A stretch of DNA of 64,000 nt from Symsagittifera roscoffensis (GCF_963678635.1 NC_087065.1:55146397-55210396), one strand, 5' to 3'. Shown: positions 10,110-21,201, counted from the stretch's first letter. Notes: a model not told the origin generated them from the sequence alone. Program-made: numbers and translations.

Positions 10110-10418
10110 GTGATAACTAAGAGAACGGCTTTTATCTTTAGAGGTAAAACAATAATGTTTAATTGTTGAATTTCAAAGTTTAGTGTTACGTTCTTTGTTC
10201 TTTCGTTAGTAACTCAGATCGACTGGCTTAAATCCATACATAAGTATGGCGAACTGAAGTGAACAATAAATATACTTCTAAAACAGCACCTCTGACCTTG
10301 ACTATACATGAGTAACAATATCATAAATAAAATTACATACCGCCAATAATACACTTAACTGCAACTGCAGTAATAAAACTATGTTCTAGCTCAAGTTTGC
10401 TGCAATCGCAGTAGGACA
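10109..10418 (-). repeat. LTR 3 (outer right; 5-prime LTR of the element)
   Basis: It starts TGTGATAACTAAGAG and ends GCAGTAGGACA. The right end carries private variants (AATAAAACTATG, AAGTTTGCTGCAATC) absent from the other two LTRs. It is followed by ATCAG (10419-10423), matching the left target duplication. Confidence 0.87.
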
Positions 10419-10589
10419 ATCAGTATAATAATGAAATGGAGCATTTCTTATTCAAGTTTGGGAAAATTAATTGCGCTGTTTTTTGTTTCTAAGTTTTACC
10501 AAAATGTGAAAACGTATCCGAATGCTTTTCCAGTATATTGATGAAAGTTTTCGCTTAAAATCGGGATTCAAAAACGTAAGTTAAAATAA

Positions 10590-10904
10590 CTAAGTTCTTT
10601 GAATAAGAAATAGAGAACTGAGCTTAAAAAAAAACAGAAACCTTTTGGATAGTTCCATTTTGTCTCTCAATGTTGCAAGTCTGAGGTAAAAAAAAAGCTT
10701 CAAAACTTTTTTTTGAATAAGTTGAAGCAATTCGTTTTTTTTTCTGTCTTTCACATTTGGTTTCCTAACCAAAGGTTTTGTATGGCTTAAGAGGGGTTGG
10801 GTATCTCCAACTCGCGGTTTTATCAAAGCGTGTTGGAGAGAATTCAGTTTTATGCTTATATCTTTTGTTTCGTTTTGCCTTTCATTTTGGCATTTTAAAG
10901 CCAT
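10590..10904 (-). CDS. Unrecognised 104-residue ORF, doubtful
   Basis: It opens with ATG at 10904-10902 and reads to a stop at 10590. The protein is lysine-rich and its C-terminal third is phenylalanine/leucine-rich from poly(A)/T runs. No domain, no splice context and no neighbour supports a function. The first 65 residues look less biased (MALKCQNERQNETKDIS at the start), which is why it is listed. It is most likely a chance open frame. Confidence 0.12.
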   Translation of the reverse strand: MALKCQNERQNETKDISIKLNSLQHALIKPRVGDTQPLLSHTKPLVRKPNVKDRKKNELLQLIQKKVLKLFFYLRLATLRDKMELSKRFLFFFKLSSLFLIQRT

Positions 10905-11180
10905 GTCAATGTTTTTTCATTAAGCCAAAAAAAATTTAGAGAACGTTTTTGATATTCAAGAACCTGTTTGAAAGCACCGTAGGTTCCAGTCACGAGCTAG
11001 TCTGAAAGAGCCCATTCCAGGGAAGCATCGCTCTAAAAAAATTCTTCCAACGTAACCGCAAAAAGAACACATTCAGTAGCAAGTAATTAAATAACTATTC
11101 TGCGCTGAACGTCTTTATCGACTTAGGGCTGCAGGTTGACTAAGTGGCTTTTTAGTTTTTTAGAAATTTTTAGTCCTACA

Positions 11181-11567
11181 AGTAAATAAAATATTGTTAA
11201 CTTATGCCTTTTCTGAATAGAATCTGAAGTACAGCAATTCTGAAAATCATTTCATTAAGATCCCTTTTCCGTTCAGGTATTAACAGATCGTTTTTGTAGC
11301 ATTTGCATTTTAATCCGCTTTCAAATTAGCTTGTTACAGTCGGAAATTAGTTGGTCGTATTTACTAAATTTTTAGTAAGTAAACAAAATATTGTTAACTT
11401 ATGCTTTTTTTGAATAGAATCTGAAGTACAGCGATTCTGAAAATCATTTCATTAAGATCCCTTTTCCGTTCAGGTATTAACAGATCGTTTTTGTAGCATT
11501 TGCATTTTAATCCGCTTTCAAATTAGCTTCTTACAGTCGGAAATTAGTTGGTCGTATTTACTAAATA
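11181..11567. repeat. Two tandem ~197-bp units
   Basis: AGTAAATAAAATATTGTTAA at 11181 recurs at about 11378, and both copies run through GAATCTGAAGTACAGC, CCCTTTTCCGTTCAGG and GGTCGTATTTACTAAAT with few differences. A recent local duplication with no coding content. Confidence 0.85.
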
Positions 11568-12155
11568 AAACGCGTTTTTTTTTGTTTCAAAGCAGTCTGA
11601 GAACATTTTTTTTCAGACATTCCCCTCGTATTTCATCTTCTAGAAACATAAAAGCTGTCTTGCATCATGTTTTGTTTTGGAAATGGTATCAATGGTTTTG
11701 CATAATTTTTAACTTTGCTGCCTTTCATGTTTTCGTGACCTCATTTTTTTTTCAATTTATCATTTGCATTTTTATTGCTCATTTTACTGTTTGTATACCT
11801 AATTTTGGGTCTTAAGTAATTACTCGAATTATTTGAAAACATTTTTCTTAAAACAAATGCCATATAAATTCTCGTAAAATCGTAAGCAATTGTTGCCCTT
11901 ATCGCTGTTTGTTTCCTAAGAATTGGAGAAACACTAGTTTGAAACACAAGTTAGTTTTTTGTTTTGTCCGTATAATTCAAAGCTTAGCTGTACGCACAGT
12001 TTGCATGTTTCTAATGAAAGCATTATTTTATAGTTGATTGCTTAACAGTTTCTGTCATGTGATGAGTAGTTTGCTTTTAAAAAGTTGATTTGAAGCTTGC
12101 ATTGATTATAATTTGATTGTTGAGTTGTTGAATATTCTTTACTCGAACACCCAGC

Positions 12156-12881
12156 ATGCTGCCGAGGGTTTCTAAATCCTGGAACAAAGCGGAAAATATT
12201 ACGATGCTAGAAAAACCTGATTCGTCTGAAATCAATAATCAAGTCAACGAGCTTTGGTCAGGAAAGCCTATTTATCCATTTCCATTTGTAGAATCAAAAC
12301 AAAAAATAATCGCCATGTTTTTGAAAAAGATTCGAGTAACGGTTTGCCCAAACCACCGGAATTTGAAAACTCAGACAGAACTGTTGCTAACGCTAAGATT
12401 GTGAAGTTTGAGAAAATTCCAAAAAAGGTAAGAATCATGCTTGATGTGAAGAATCCGAATGAGCGATTACCGGTCGCTTTTGACGAACGAAAATCTTTGA
12501 AAACTGGGGATAATTATTATTCGATAAAAAACGATAGAAGTAAAATTGATTTCCCTTCAAAAGCAGATCAACTGTCACTCAGGAGTATAAGTGAAAATAA
12601 CCTAGAAGATAAAAGTCATCATGGATCATGGAATAACATGTCGAGGCGTGTCTCGCGAGCAAAGGCCAGGAGGTCATTTGCTAGCTCACAGGCACTCAGT
12701 GGGTTCACCTCTCAATTGAGAAATTTGAATGATCAAGATCAAAATTCCGATGTCAGTTCTGTTGTTTCAATAGCTCCACCTCCACCGTCGAAATGGAATT
12801 TTTACGGCGTTCAGGAAGTGCCCCGATCAGACCGTTCAGATCTCGAAGAACAGAAAGTTCCGATGGGACCTTCACTAATTG
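12156..12881 (+). CDS. Unrecognised protein, exon 1 (with an apparent 1-base frame break)
   Basis: ATG at 12156 (context CAGCATGC) opens a frame starting MLPRVSKSWNKAENITMLEK and stays plausible to about 12300. Coding-looking sequence then continues in another frame from about 12302 to 12881. The switch falls in an A6 run (about 12301-12306) and would be explained by one missing A, whether assembly error, allele or true lesion. The exon is basic and serine-rich, contains a proline run IAPPPPSKW near its end, and closes at ATTG|GTAAGC. The last codon is split after one base, matching the acceptor at 20136. I recognise no family. An internal AAG|GTAAGA at 12427-12433 is a possible alternative donor. 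Confidence 0.55.
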
Positions 12882-14189
12882 GTAAGCGAAGTTACACAAT
12901 AGTGAATGGAGACTGGATAAGTTACCGGATGATTTGTATGACGGTAAACGTGAATTTTTTTGAAATCCTAAAAGAGGGACGGCCCCTATCTGAAAAATAA
13001 TAAATGCTCGAAGATGGCGATTTTTGCTTTTAGCTAGGATTAAGAACACATGACATTTTTAACCTCTTGTCCATTTAAAAAAAAAACAATTTTAATTAAT
13101 TTAAACCTTCGTTTAAATTTCAATTTATTTGAATGTGAAAATATGAGCCCACTCAATTTAAATGAAAAATTTTAATTTAAATCGAGCAATTCAAATTAAA
13201 AAAAATTAAATTGCTCCAGTGGTATTTGATCCGACTCCAAAGTACAGAAAGAAAATAATCTAAAATTCCACGACAAATTTGATGAATTGTTGTTGCAAAT
13301 AGATATACCCAATTAAAATACTTTTGGAATTCTTTTCACAAAATTGCAAAAAGAGTCCGAAATTGGCAGAAAACTGCTAAAAACAGACTGAAAAAAAATT
13401 TAAGTTTCTAAAGAAAAATTCAAATGGTTTCGGAAAAATTGAAATTGATGCCAATAATTTTTATATTTTTCTTAAACAATTTTAATTTAAACTTAAGTAT
13501 TATTTTTTAAAGAAGTATCACTGCTTGAAGTGTTAAAATAATAAGGATTTATTTGTTGACGAAAGGTAAAATCCGGTATAAAAACAGGGCCTGTAGGAGC
13601 AATTAAAATTTTTCACTTAAAAATCAGACTTCATACTCCTGTGTTAAGTTTTCTTCGTTTTGGAATTTGGATGCTGAGTGTATTTAATTGTACCAATATT
13701 TTCATGCTATTGTTTCAATATAGCGATGTATTTAGGATTTTTTTTCAATTTTTATTTCCAATTGTAAATGGATTGTATTTTCTTGCTTTAATAACCAAGT
13801 AACAAGGTAAATATATTTTTTGGGTTACTACGGGTTAAAAATTTTGGATTTTTGTTTTTCAAAACTGAAATTGCTTGAGGTGTAAACCACTGCTTGGTCT
13901 CCGTTTTAAAAAGCATGTCACCAAATTTTGCTGGTTCTTTCAATGGAAGCAAATATTTTCGAGGCTGTTTGCTTGTCTTATATTTTGATCGTTTTTTTTG
14001 CATGTTCTACTTTTTTGGGTGCCATTATATAGTTCTGTTTTGTTTGGATGCAGATAATAAGAACGCAGATATGAATATTTGTATCTATAAATGTACTATT
14101 CTTTTTTGTAAGTTCGAGTCTCCATGTTGACATAATTGAGTTTTTTCAACGCTTTAGTTCGCATGTTAGATTTTTAAAATAAATTAACT

Positions 14190-16140
14190 TGAAATTTTTC
14201 AAAGTTTCATAGCTGGAATAGCTTGCTGAAAACAAAACTAAATTTTTGCGAACTGATTCAGTCTACGAAATACCTTGTTGTAATTTAAAGATTTATAGCT
14301 TGCCTAGAAAAGCATAAACTTTTCGCGAACCCATTCAGTCTTTGAAAATACTTGAAATATTCCAAAGCTTGAGTAGCTGGCTTAGACCAACTCAAATTTT
14401 CCCCGATCCAATTCGGTCTATTAAAGAACTTGAAATATTTCAGAGCTTGAACTGCTTGCTTAGAAAAACTGAGTCTTTTCGCGAACCGATCCAGTCTATG
14501 AAATAACTTGAAATCAAAGTTCCATAGCTTCATTAGATTGCCTGCAAAGCTTGAATTTTTTCGAACCGATTCGGTCTATGAAATAACTTGAAATAGTAAA
14601 GTTTCTTCGCTTGAATAGTTTGCTTAAAAGAACTTTTGTTGAACTGATTCGCTCTAAACATTTTGAAAAATTTGTTGATTGAGTAGTTTGCGTAGAATAC
14701 TTGAATTTCTTGTGAACTAATTTGCTTTACGAAATAATTTCAGAGTTTCATCGGTTGAGTAGCTGACTGAAAAAGACTGATTTTTTTTGCAAAATGTTCC
14801 GCCCCATGAAAGAACTTTTAATTTTTGGACGTTTTCTTGCTTGCATTTGAAATTTTTGCAAAACTATTCGGTTTAAGAAACAGAATAGAAGATATTGAAG
14901 TTTATTGCTGGAATAACTTGCTCAGAATATCTTTATTTTTTCGCTTAATGATTTTTTTCTATGAAGCAACTTGAAGTCTTTCAAAGTTTCATTAGATTCG
15001 TTCCTTGCTTAAGAAAATTTATTCACATCTGATTCGCTCCATGAAGTAACTTCCACATCTGATTCGCTTTCATCGTTTCTTTGCTTGAAGTGCTTCAACA
15101 AAAAACTTGCAATCCGATTTCCCTAATGAAATAGTTTATGGGATATTTTCAAGCTTCATAGCTTGCTTATAAAAACTCAAAAATTTTTGCGTGCTTATTC
15201 GATCTGAAATAGCTTGAATTATTTCAAAATTTGATAGCTTGAATATCTTGCTTCAGAAAAATTTGATTTTTTTGCGGACAGATTCACTCTATAAAATAAT
15301 TCGAAATATTTACTTTTTATGCTTGAATAGCTGCTTAAGAAAAATGTCTGACTTTTCGCCAACCGATTTGCTTCTTGAAATAACTCAAATTGTTAAAACT
15401 CTTTAGCTTAAATAGCTTGTTTAAGAAAACTTGTATTTTCTCGAACTGATTTTTCTCCAACAACTTGCAATGTTTCAAAATTCCAGCACATGAATGGCTT
15501 CAATAGAAAATCTTGAATTTTCGGCAGCCGATTGCATCATGAATTAACTTGGCTGATTTCAAAGTTGCATTGCTTGAATAGGTAGGTTACTTGAGAAAAG
15601 TTAAAATTTTTGACAACCAATCTGGTCTATAAAATAACTTGAAATCGCTTAAAATTTCTTAGCTTCGATAGCTTGCTTAACAAACATTAATTTTTAACGA
15701 ACCGATTCGTTCTTTGAAATAACATGAAGTTTTTCAAATTTTTGTTTGTTGCGTGGCTCCAATTGAAAAACTAAAACTATTCATCCGATTCCCTTCATGA
15801 AATAACTTTTTAAAATGTCATTGATTGATTAGCTTGCATAGGAAAACTTTTTCTTTTGGCAAAACATTTCGGTCTAAGATACAACTGGAAAAATTTCGAA
15901 GTTCCATCTATTAAATAGCTTGCTAAGTCAAACTTTCACTGTTCGCGTATCTATTCACTGCATAAAATAACTTGAAATTTTTCTAACTTTCCCAGCTGTT
16001 ATAGCTTGCATATAAAAACAATCTATGAGGCATCAGATTCGCTCCATAAAAAAAAGTTGAAGTATTTCGAAGTTTCGTAGCTTGATTGGCTTAGAAAAAC
16101 AACTTTTCACTAAACGATTCGGTCTATGAAATTTATAATT
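14190..16140. repeat. Degenerate ~77-bp tandem repeat, about 25 units
   Basis: Units share the order AACTTGAAATATTTC, AAAGTTTCATAGCTTGAAT, AGCTTGCTTAGAAAAACTT, TTTTTCGCGAACCGATTCGG and TCTATGAAAT. The landmark TCTATGAAAT-like phrases fall near 14263, 14337, 14414, 14492, 14572, 14651, 14725 and 14802, giving a period of 74-80. Units are strongly diverged, so the array is old. It is in an intron and does not code. Confidence 0.85.
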
Positions 16141-18774
16141 TTTCAAACCGATTAATGATCTGGTTTAATCTGAATTTCTTGTGTTTGCTTGATTTGCTCG
16201 AATTGTGGTATTTATATTAATTTTGAAGCTTTTCAAAAAATTAGATTAAAAATTTTTTTAAAACTTCAAACTCTCCACTCTATGGTGGGTGCTTTCAAGT
16301 TCTACTCAAGGGTTGCAAATCTGGGGTCCAAATAATACTGCTACTTTTTTGGTTTCTGACATATGGCGTTTTTTAAATTATGAAAAACTTGAAATTCTCA
16401 ACCCTAAATAATTTAGGCATAGAACTATGCCAAATAATTGAATCACTGAGTGTTATGGTAGAGCGCTATCAGAGTACTTGCAGGAGTTTCGAATTTTGTC
16501 TCCAAATAGGACTGCTCAATTGTCTCCGAGATATGATAGGACTGCTCAAATCTGTCTGAGATTTGGTTATACTCAATTATTGCACAGCTGGCCTCTTGTT
16601 ACAAAAATGCTCAAAAACCTTTAGCTTGAATAAATTAATTGAGCATAAAGAGCATTGCTCTGGCTTCTTTAGTTGAAATTGAAAAATAAGACTAGATTTG
16701 GTCACTTCCTCAAAACACCCAAATTAACAAAAGTTTTTTTTTCAATTTCTTCGAATTTTCTGCGGAATTAAAATTGAAATACAATTTTTATGTCAGAGTC
16801 AATTTTTGTTTCTAACTGAACATGACCTACATATGAGTACTGTTTGTGTTGATTTCAGCGTTTCATTACTGCTATTTTCCGAGATATTGATTTCAGAATT
16901 CAGTTAAAAAATCAGGTTTTGGCTTTGCTCAAAATTTCAAAATAATTGAAGCACCGCATGTTAGAAACCAGATAAGTCTTCCAGAGCCGTGAAAACGAAA
17001 AAAGGATGGGAAGATTGTCTGCAATTTTTCTTAAATACTGATTTTTTATATTTTTTGGTCCTCTCAGTTGAAAATTTATCGTAAGCACCGTCATTTAAAC
17101 AAAAAAAAAAGTCAAGGGAAATCATATTTCTTAAGTTTTTTTCTGAGGCAATTTGCTAGATGACGAGCTGCTCATTCGGGCTATTTGTGTGGTTTGTGTA
17201 CTTAACAATTTTGCAAATTGGCTCAAAAGTTTCAAAAATCAAAATGCTAATCCCACTAAATTGAGTACGCTGAACACACTGAAGGATTGAAATTCACGTT
17301 TTCGACTTTTTGTTCATAATGTTTTGGTTTTCCCAAAAATCAATTTTTTTGTTTTCTAAAGTAATCTGAATTATTTCGAACCCAATAAGGCTATTGCCGT
17401 AAAAAAACTCAAAAGTGATCAGACTAGGAAGCCGCTAATTTTTATGCTAATGTTTTTTGTTTTAAAAACTTTTTAAATATTATTAGTTTTTATTTCTTTT
17501 CAGATTTTATTTTTTGTCACGAAAATTTCAATTTCTGCAATTATAACGTCACCTATTTATAAAACAGTTGTCCGAGACTGTTTTTGTGTTAATTTTTTTC
17601 GTTTAAAAAGTTATTTAGAAAACGGCTATTTCTGAATAATAAAATGACTTTTTTATAAACTTTTTGTAAACAATTATCAGGTTTGCAGGTGAACCTGCAT
17701 TAGTGTAACCTGTATTTGGGCAGGATGCTCACTCGGTCCCTCAGTGACCGTCGGAGAGAGCAGCCGTAATTATAGTTTTTATGCTTCAATCTCAAATCAC
17801 AGTTCAGTTATTGTCGGAGAAAATTCAAATTCGTTAACGTGTTCAGTTTTGAAACAATAGTATGTCTGCTATTAAAATGAACAGTTGTCTTTCACTGACA
17901 TCCGAAAAAGTTTAATTATGTTCCAGGTAATAGCAAAAACCTGCTTTGTTTATCGTTCAAGAACTAGCGTTTGTTTTGTTTTTGTTCTAATGAATGCGTG
18001 GTAAATTTTGAATCTTTTTGCAGCAAAAATTATGTCCTAGAGTATTAGTATTCTTATTCTCTCGGTTTTTGTGAAATTAATTCGAGTGTTAGCATCCTAA
18101 TTCTTGTTGGATTTGAACAGTTTCTCCGATACTTGATTCAAGGCGATATTAATTTGAATTGTTCGAAATCTGGCTAGTCTTTTTCAATCTTGCTTCGTCT
18201 GTCTTTGTCTACCAAGGCATGGGATTTAAGAGCGTGGTTGTTCGGTTCTAATTTTTATTCAAATTTTTAATTCAATCATTTATTATGATTTTTAAAGGAT
18301 ATTTTAAAAAATAAAATTGAATTCATAACTTTCTTGAGTTTTTATAGATTTTCTGCAAATTCTTTTCCTTGTAATAACTCTATGAATGTTTTTGATTCAA
18401 TTTTTTTTTCTAAATTTGTTTCTGCATTTTTTCTAAGCTATACGGAAGTAATAAAAGCAGGTTTTGCTCAAATACTGCTGATGGGGTAGCAGTTAATTGG
18501 TTTGAAATTTTTTTTGTAGAGCTTAGTATATTTGAGATTTTTACCACGATTGTTGCATGATATTTTTTATTTTTGTCCCATTTTATCAGCGAGAATTTTT
18601 TTTGAATATTTGATTTTTGGTAAATGATTTTTCATAATAGTTCAGCAAAGTTTTCATTTGTCTCACATAAAAAGAAATGCATGGATTTTCTATTAATGAA
18701 TCAAAATTTTGAGTTTTTGATTTTCAACGTTTCCAATTTATCAAACTGCATGTATCTGAAACCTTTTTTTTCTA

Positions 18775-19020
18775 CTTTTTTCGGGTTAACAACTCGTTTA
18801 ACAGAATCACTTGTACCTTGTTTCATAGTGAATTCAAATTTTAATGCGTCTCCAGCACTTAATCTGCAGGTGAAGAGTACGCCTGAGACTGCAAAATTTG
18901 TGGGTTCGAATCTGACCAGGAACTTTTTTTTTAAAACTGGACTGGAAAACATGTTCTCCAAACATGTCGGCCTATTGTTTGTCTGCTTTTGTTTTGTTGA
19001 CTTAGTGTCCACAGCTTAGA
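18775..19020 (+). repeat. SINE-like element with tRNA-like promoter box
   Basis: GTGGGTTCGAATCTGACCAG resembles a pol III B box in tRNA context, preceded by an anticodon-stem-like stretch CGCCTGAGACTGCAAAA. The leading phrase CGGGTTAACAACT recurs at 33354, with further resemblance over about 200 bp. The tail phrase GTCTGCTTTTGTTTTGTTGA matches the two copies that follow. It does not fold as a full tRNA. Confidence 0.5.
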
Positions 19021-19539
19021 ATTGATTTATATACGTAAATATTAATGTAGTTATTTGTAAAGTTTTGAATTACTCCTGCAATTTGTAATTTAACTAGTCT
19101 TCACTTGGTATATTTTGCTGTTTTTGTTTTTTTTCGCTTAAACATTTAATCGACTAAAAAGATTTCGGCCTATATTTTATCGGCTCATGGACCTAATATG
19201 GAGTAGTTTCGAGGGAAGCATAAGTTTAAAACTTTTTTCAAGATCGAACAAAATGCTAAAATTTTTAGTAAACGTTTTTCATGACAACAATTATATTTTT
19301 GTTTCTACGAGAAATTATTCAACTTTTAGCGGTGCAGTTGCCGCTTGTTATTTTTTTTATTTACTTTTTTTGCTCGCCGTCGTTTGTGTTTCTGGACTTG
19401 TTTTCCACAAATATAACATGATTGCAGACAACATTTTGAATTTTGTAAGTTGTGGTTTTTTGAAGGTTTTTCAATTGTTTTGGATTTAGTGTGTGCTAGT
19501 TATAAATTCAAAATCAATCATGCATCCGTTGCATCTGGC

Positions 19540-19860
19540 TTTTAGGTAACACTCATGCTTGAGACAGCGAAGGCTTGCGGTTCAAATCCGGCCGGGGCCT
19601 GCAAACTTATAGTTTTGTATATTTTCGGACTATCGTCCGTCTGCTTATTTTTGACGGCTTTGTTACCAAACCCGATTTTCTGAAAATTCATCTTTCTTCT
19701 AAGTTGCTGTAACGCATGTGCTTGACTTCAAACCCCGGTATCTCGATTCCAGTCGGGACTTGTTTGTTTTGCAAACTGAAAATTTTCGGCTAATATAGAT
19801 TTTGGTCTGTCTGCTTATTTTTGCCTGCTTAGTTCCCCCAGAAATTTTTTTTGAAAGTTC
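19540..19860 (+). repeat. Two further SINE-like copies in tandem
   Basis: The first copy has GCGGTTCAAATCCGGCCGGG (B-box-like), then TTTTCGGACTATCGTCCG and GTCTGCTTATTTTTGAC. The second copy repeats the pattern in weaker form (CGATTCCAGTCGGGACTT, TTTTCGGCTAATATAG, GTCTGCTTATTTTTGCC). They share the tail order with the copy at 18.8-19.0 kb. Confidence 0.5.
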
Positions 19861-20024
19861 GACTTCTTTCTAGCATTCCGAAAGCTCCTTGTAAATTTTT
19901 TAAGGGTGCAGGTATTTTTGTTCCGGATCTTTTGGGCTTTTTTTGCGATTTTTATAAATTTTTATGACAAAAACGATTTTTGAAGGTTTGTTTTGATTTT
20001 TCTTTTGATTTTAATCACGGTCAT

Positions 20025-20095
20025 TCGTTTTGTATCGCAAGTGGTGCGAAGCTGAGTTTTGCTTCTGTGTTTGATAACTCATTTGTTGTGTTTTT
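20025..20095 (+). repeat. Dispersed hairpin-bearing repeat tail
   Basis: The phrase TATCGCAAGTGGTGCGAAGC, then TTTTGCTTCTGTGTTTGAT, recurs in diverged form at about 35178-35240, 37580-37625 and 40777-40830. GCGAAGC and GCTTCGC-like segments within it can pair. Four copies in 64 kb mark a dispersed family, possibly the 3-prime end of the SINE-like elements. Confidence 0.5.
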
Positions 20096-20135
20096 GATTT
20101 GTTATGTGATAACTATTCAAGAGTGTTTTTTTTAG

Positions 20136-20527
20136 CTGATGGAAAAAATGATGAGTCTTACACTAATGAAAAATCCCAAATAGAGAAACGAAGCAGATAC
20201 ACTGCGGCTTATGGACACCCGGCCACATTTTACGACAACTTCAGGCATTATTCGACCTATGAAGAGTTTCCTTCTGATGAAAAACAACTGTTTAATGAGA
20301 ACGCGTGTCGCAGTTCTTCAGTTCAAGGCCCTGATGAGAATAGATCTACCCATCTTCCACGGTTGAATAAAGATACTGATAGTCAAGTTCTTGTCTATAG
20401 ACAAGTGAGGTTCAAACAAACAATTGACAAGTTGGAGTCATTTTACAGCGATCCGCCTCCAGAAATTGACCCATTCGCTCATTTGTGCCTGCCTCCCAGG
20501 AGAAATAATTTAATGGTTACCAATTGA
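20136..20527 (+). CDS. Unrecognised protein, exon 2 (C-terminal exon)
   Basis: The exon follows a GTGTTTTTTTTAG acceptor and runs to TGA at 20525-20527, giving about 130 residues. It joins exon 1 in phase: the single base at 12881 plus CT at 20136 makes an alanine codon. The protein is charged and tyrosine-rich, with YGHPATFYDNFRHYSTYEEF early, a QVRFKQTIDKLESFY helix-like segment and DPPPEIDPFAHLCLPPRRNN near the end. There is no signal peptide, membrane segment or known domain. Together the exons would give about 372 residues if the frame break in exon 1 is repaired by one base. It lies 635 bp upstream of the GCH1 start, same strand. Confidence 0.6.
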
Positions 20528-21161
20528 ATTTGATGCATTTTAGAGACGTCTTCTCATATAGTTCGAAGCAAATTAATCTATCATTCATTTTCGTCGACTG
20601 TAACTTATATTGTCCAGAAGAAATTTCCCATTATGTAATTTAAAATTTTCATCTTGCAATTTTTGTGACGAGAACTTCTCAACTTCTCAGTATAAGAGAT
20701 TACTTAGAAAGTTTGAAGGCCATTTAAATTGGTTATCACCTCTCCAGTTTACTACATCAGGCCATGCCACTAAGCATACCAGTCGCTTAATCGATAAGTG
20801 TCGGTTATTGAATTCAGCTCAGGTTAGGTTTGGTGATTAATCAGTCGGTTTCCTTATTCGGTTCGGTTCGGTTAACCGTCGATACATACTAACCGGGTGA
20901 AACAAGGAACAATTTCAATGGTCTTCGAAGTTTCTGGAGTGCTAGCCTCGGTAGCACATACTAAAATTGGAACGATATATAGATCAAATTATGCCTGCGT
21001 ATTATACTGTTTTGTTAAGTTGAAAGTAATAAGCATGCGTTGTACTTAATCTCATCGTTGTTCTTTTAAATATTTTCTTATTCATAGGCGGTTGTTTTGT
21101 TCTTAATCAATCAGCAATCACCTGTTTCGACTTAATTCTCAGTGAACAGTTTCCGATCTCA
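20528..21161 (+). other. Spacer between the unrecognised gene and GCH1
   Basis: It should contain the 3-prime UTR of the upstream gene and the promoter and 5-prime UTR of GCH1. A TTCGGTTCGGTTCGGTTAAC run with an adjoining CGGTTAACCG palindrome lies at about 20850-20880. ATTTTCTTATTCATAG at 21072-21087 is a good splice-acceptor-like sequence 75 bases before the GCH1 ATG, so an upstream noncoding exon or a trans-splice site is possible. No clear AATAAA was found. Confidence 0.4.
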
Positions 21162-21201
21162 ATGGAGCATTCTGACCGGCAAGCATCATCTACGTCTAAT
21201 G
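21162..21201 (+). CDS. GCH1: GTP cyclohydrolase I, exon 1
   Basis: ATG at 21162 (TCTCAATGGAG) gives MEHSDRQASSTSN and one base of the next codon before a GTATGC donor at 21202. The exon is too short for an ORF search; it was found by looking upstream of exon 2 for a phase-1 donor after an ATG. The codon completes as GAC (Asp) with exon 2. This segment is the variable N-terminal tail, outside the catalytic fold, so homology does not confirm it. The phase match and length (total 256 residues, human 250) do support it. Confidence 0.7.

Larger units (their letters stand above)
4934..10418 (-). mobile_element. Tandem (dimeric) non-autonomous LTR retrotransposon: LTR-internal-LTR-internal-LTR
   Basis: Three LTRs of about 310 bp (4934-5242, 7522-7831, 10109-10418) alternate with two internal regions of about 2.28 kb that look about 99% identical by eye. 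Transcription would run on the minus strand: a primer-binding site follows the right-hand LTR of each unit and a purine tract precedes the left-hand one. LTR ends are TG...CA and the whole array is bounded by ATCAG/ATCAG. Neither internal region contains reverse transcriptase, integrase or RNase H motifs, so mobility would need a helper. The contents are a broken gag-like start, a noncoding minisatellite-like core and a lysine-rich 3-prime ORF. Confidence 0.9.
12882..20135 (+). other. 7.25-kb intron of the unrecognised gene
   Basis: It runs from GTAAGC to a T8AG acceptor. It holds T/A-rich DNA with TTTAATTTAA-type low complexity (13.06-13.5 kb), a ~77-bp tandem repeat block (14.19-16.14 kb), one or two units of the dispersed 150-190 bp repeat (16.26-16.57 kb) and SINE-like copies (18.78-19.86 kb). 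ORFs at 18624-19019 and 19187-19489 are not supported as genes; the first lies on a SINE-like copy. Confidence 0.55.

Noticed and set aside
18624-19019. 131-residue + ORF and 103-residue minus ORF in the same place
   Set aside because: Both overlie a SINE-like repeat and T-rich flank; no homology is recognisable.
19187-19489. 100-residue ORF with a hydrophobic middle segment
   Set aside because: Inside an intron; starts at a non-ATG codon or an internal Met, with no splice sites linking it to either exon. T-rich DNA readily encodes hydrophobic runs.
20610-20840. 76-residue ORF just after the unknown gene
   Set aside because: Begins at a non-ATG codon, follows the stop of exon 2 directly and resembles 3-prime UTR.
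20850-20880. Possible telomere-like GGTTC repeat
   Set aside because: Only three short copies next to a palindrome; far too few for interstitial telomeric DNA.
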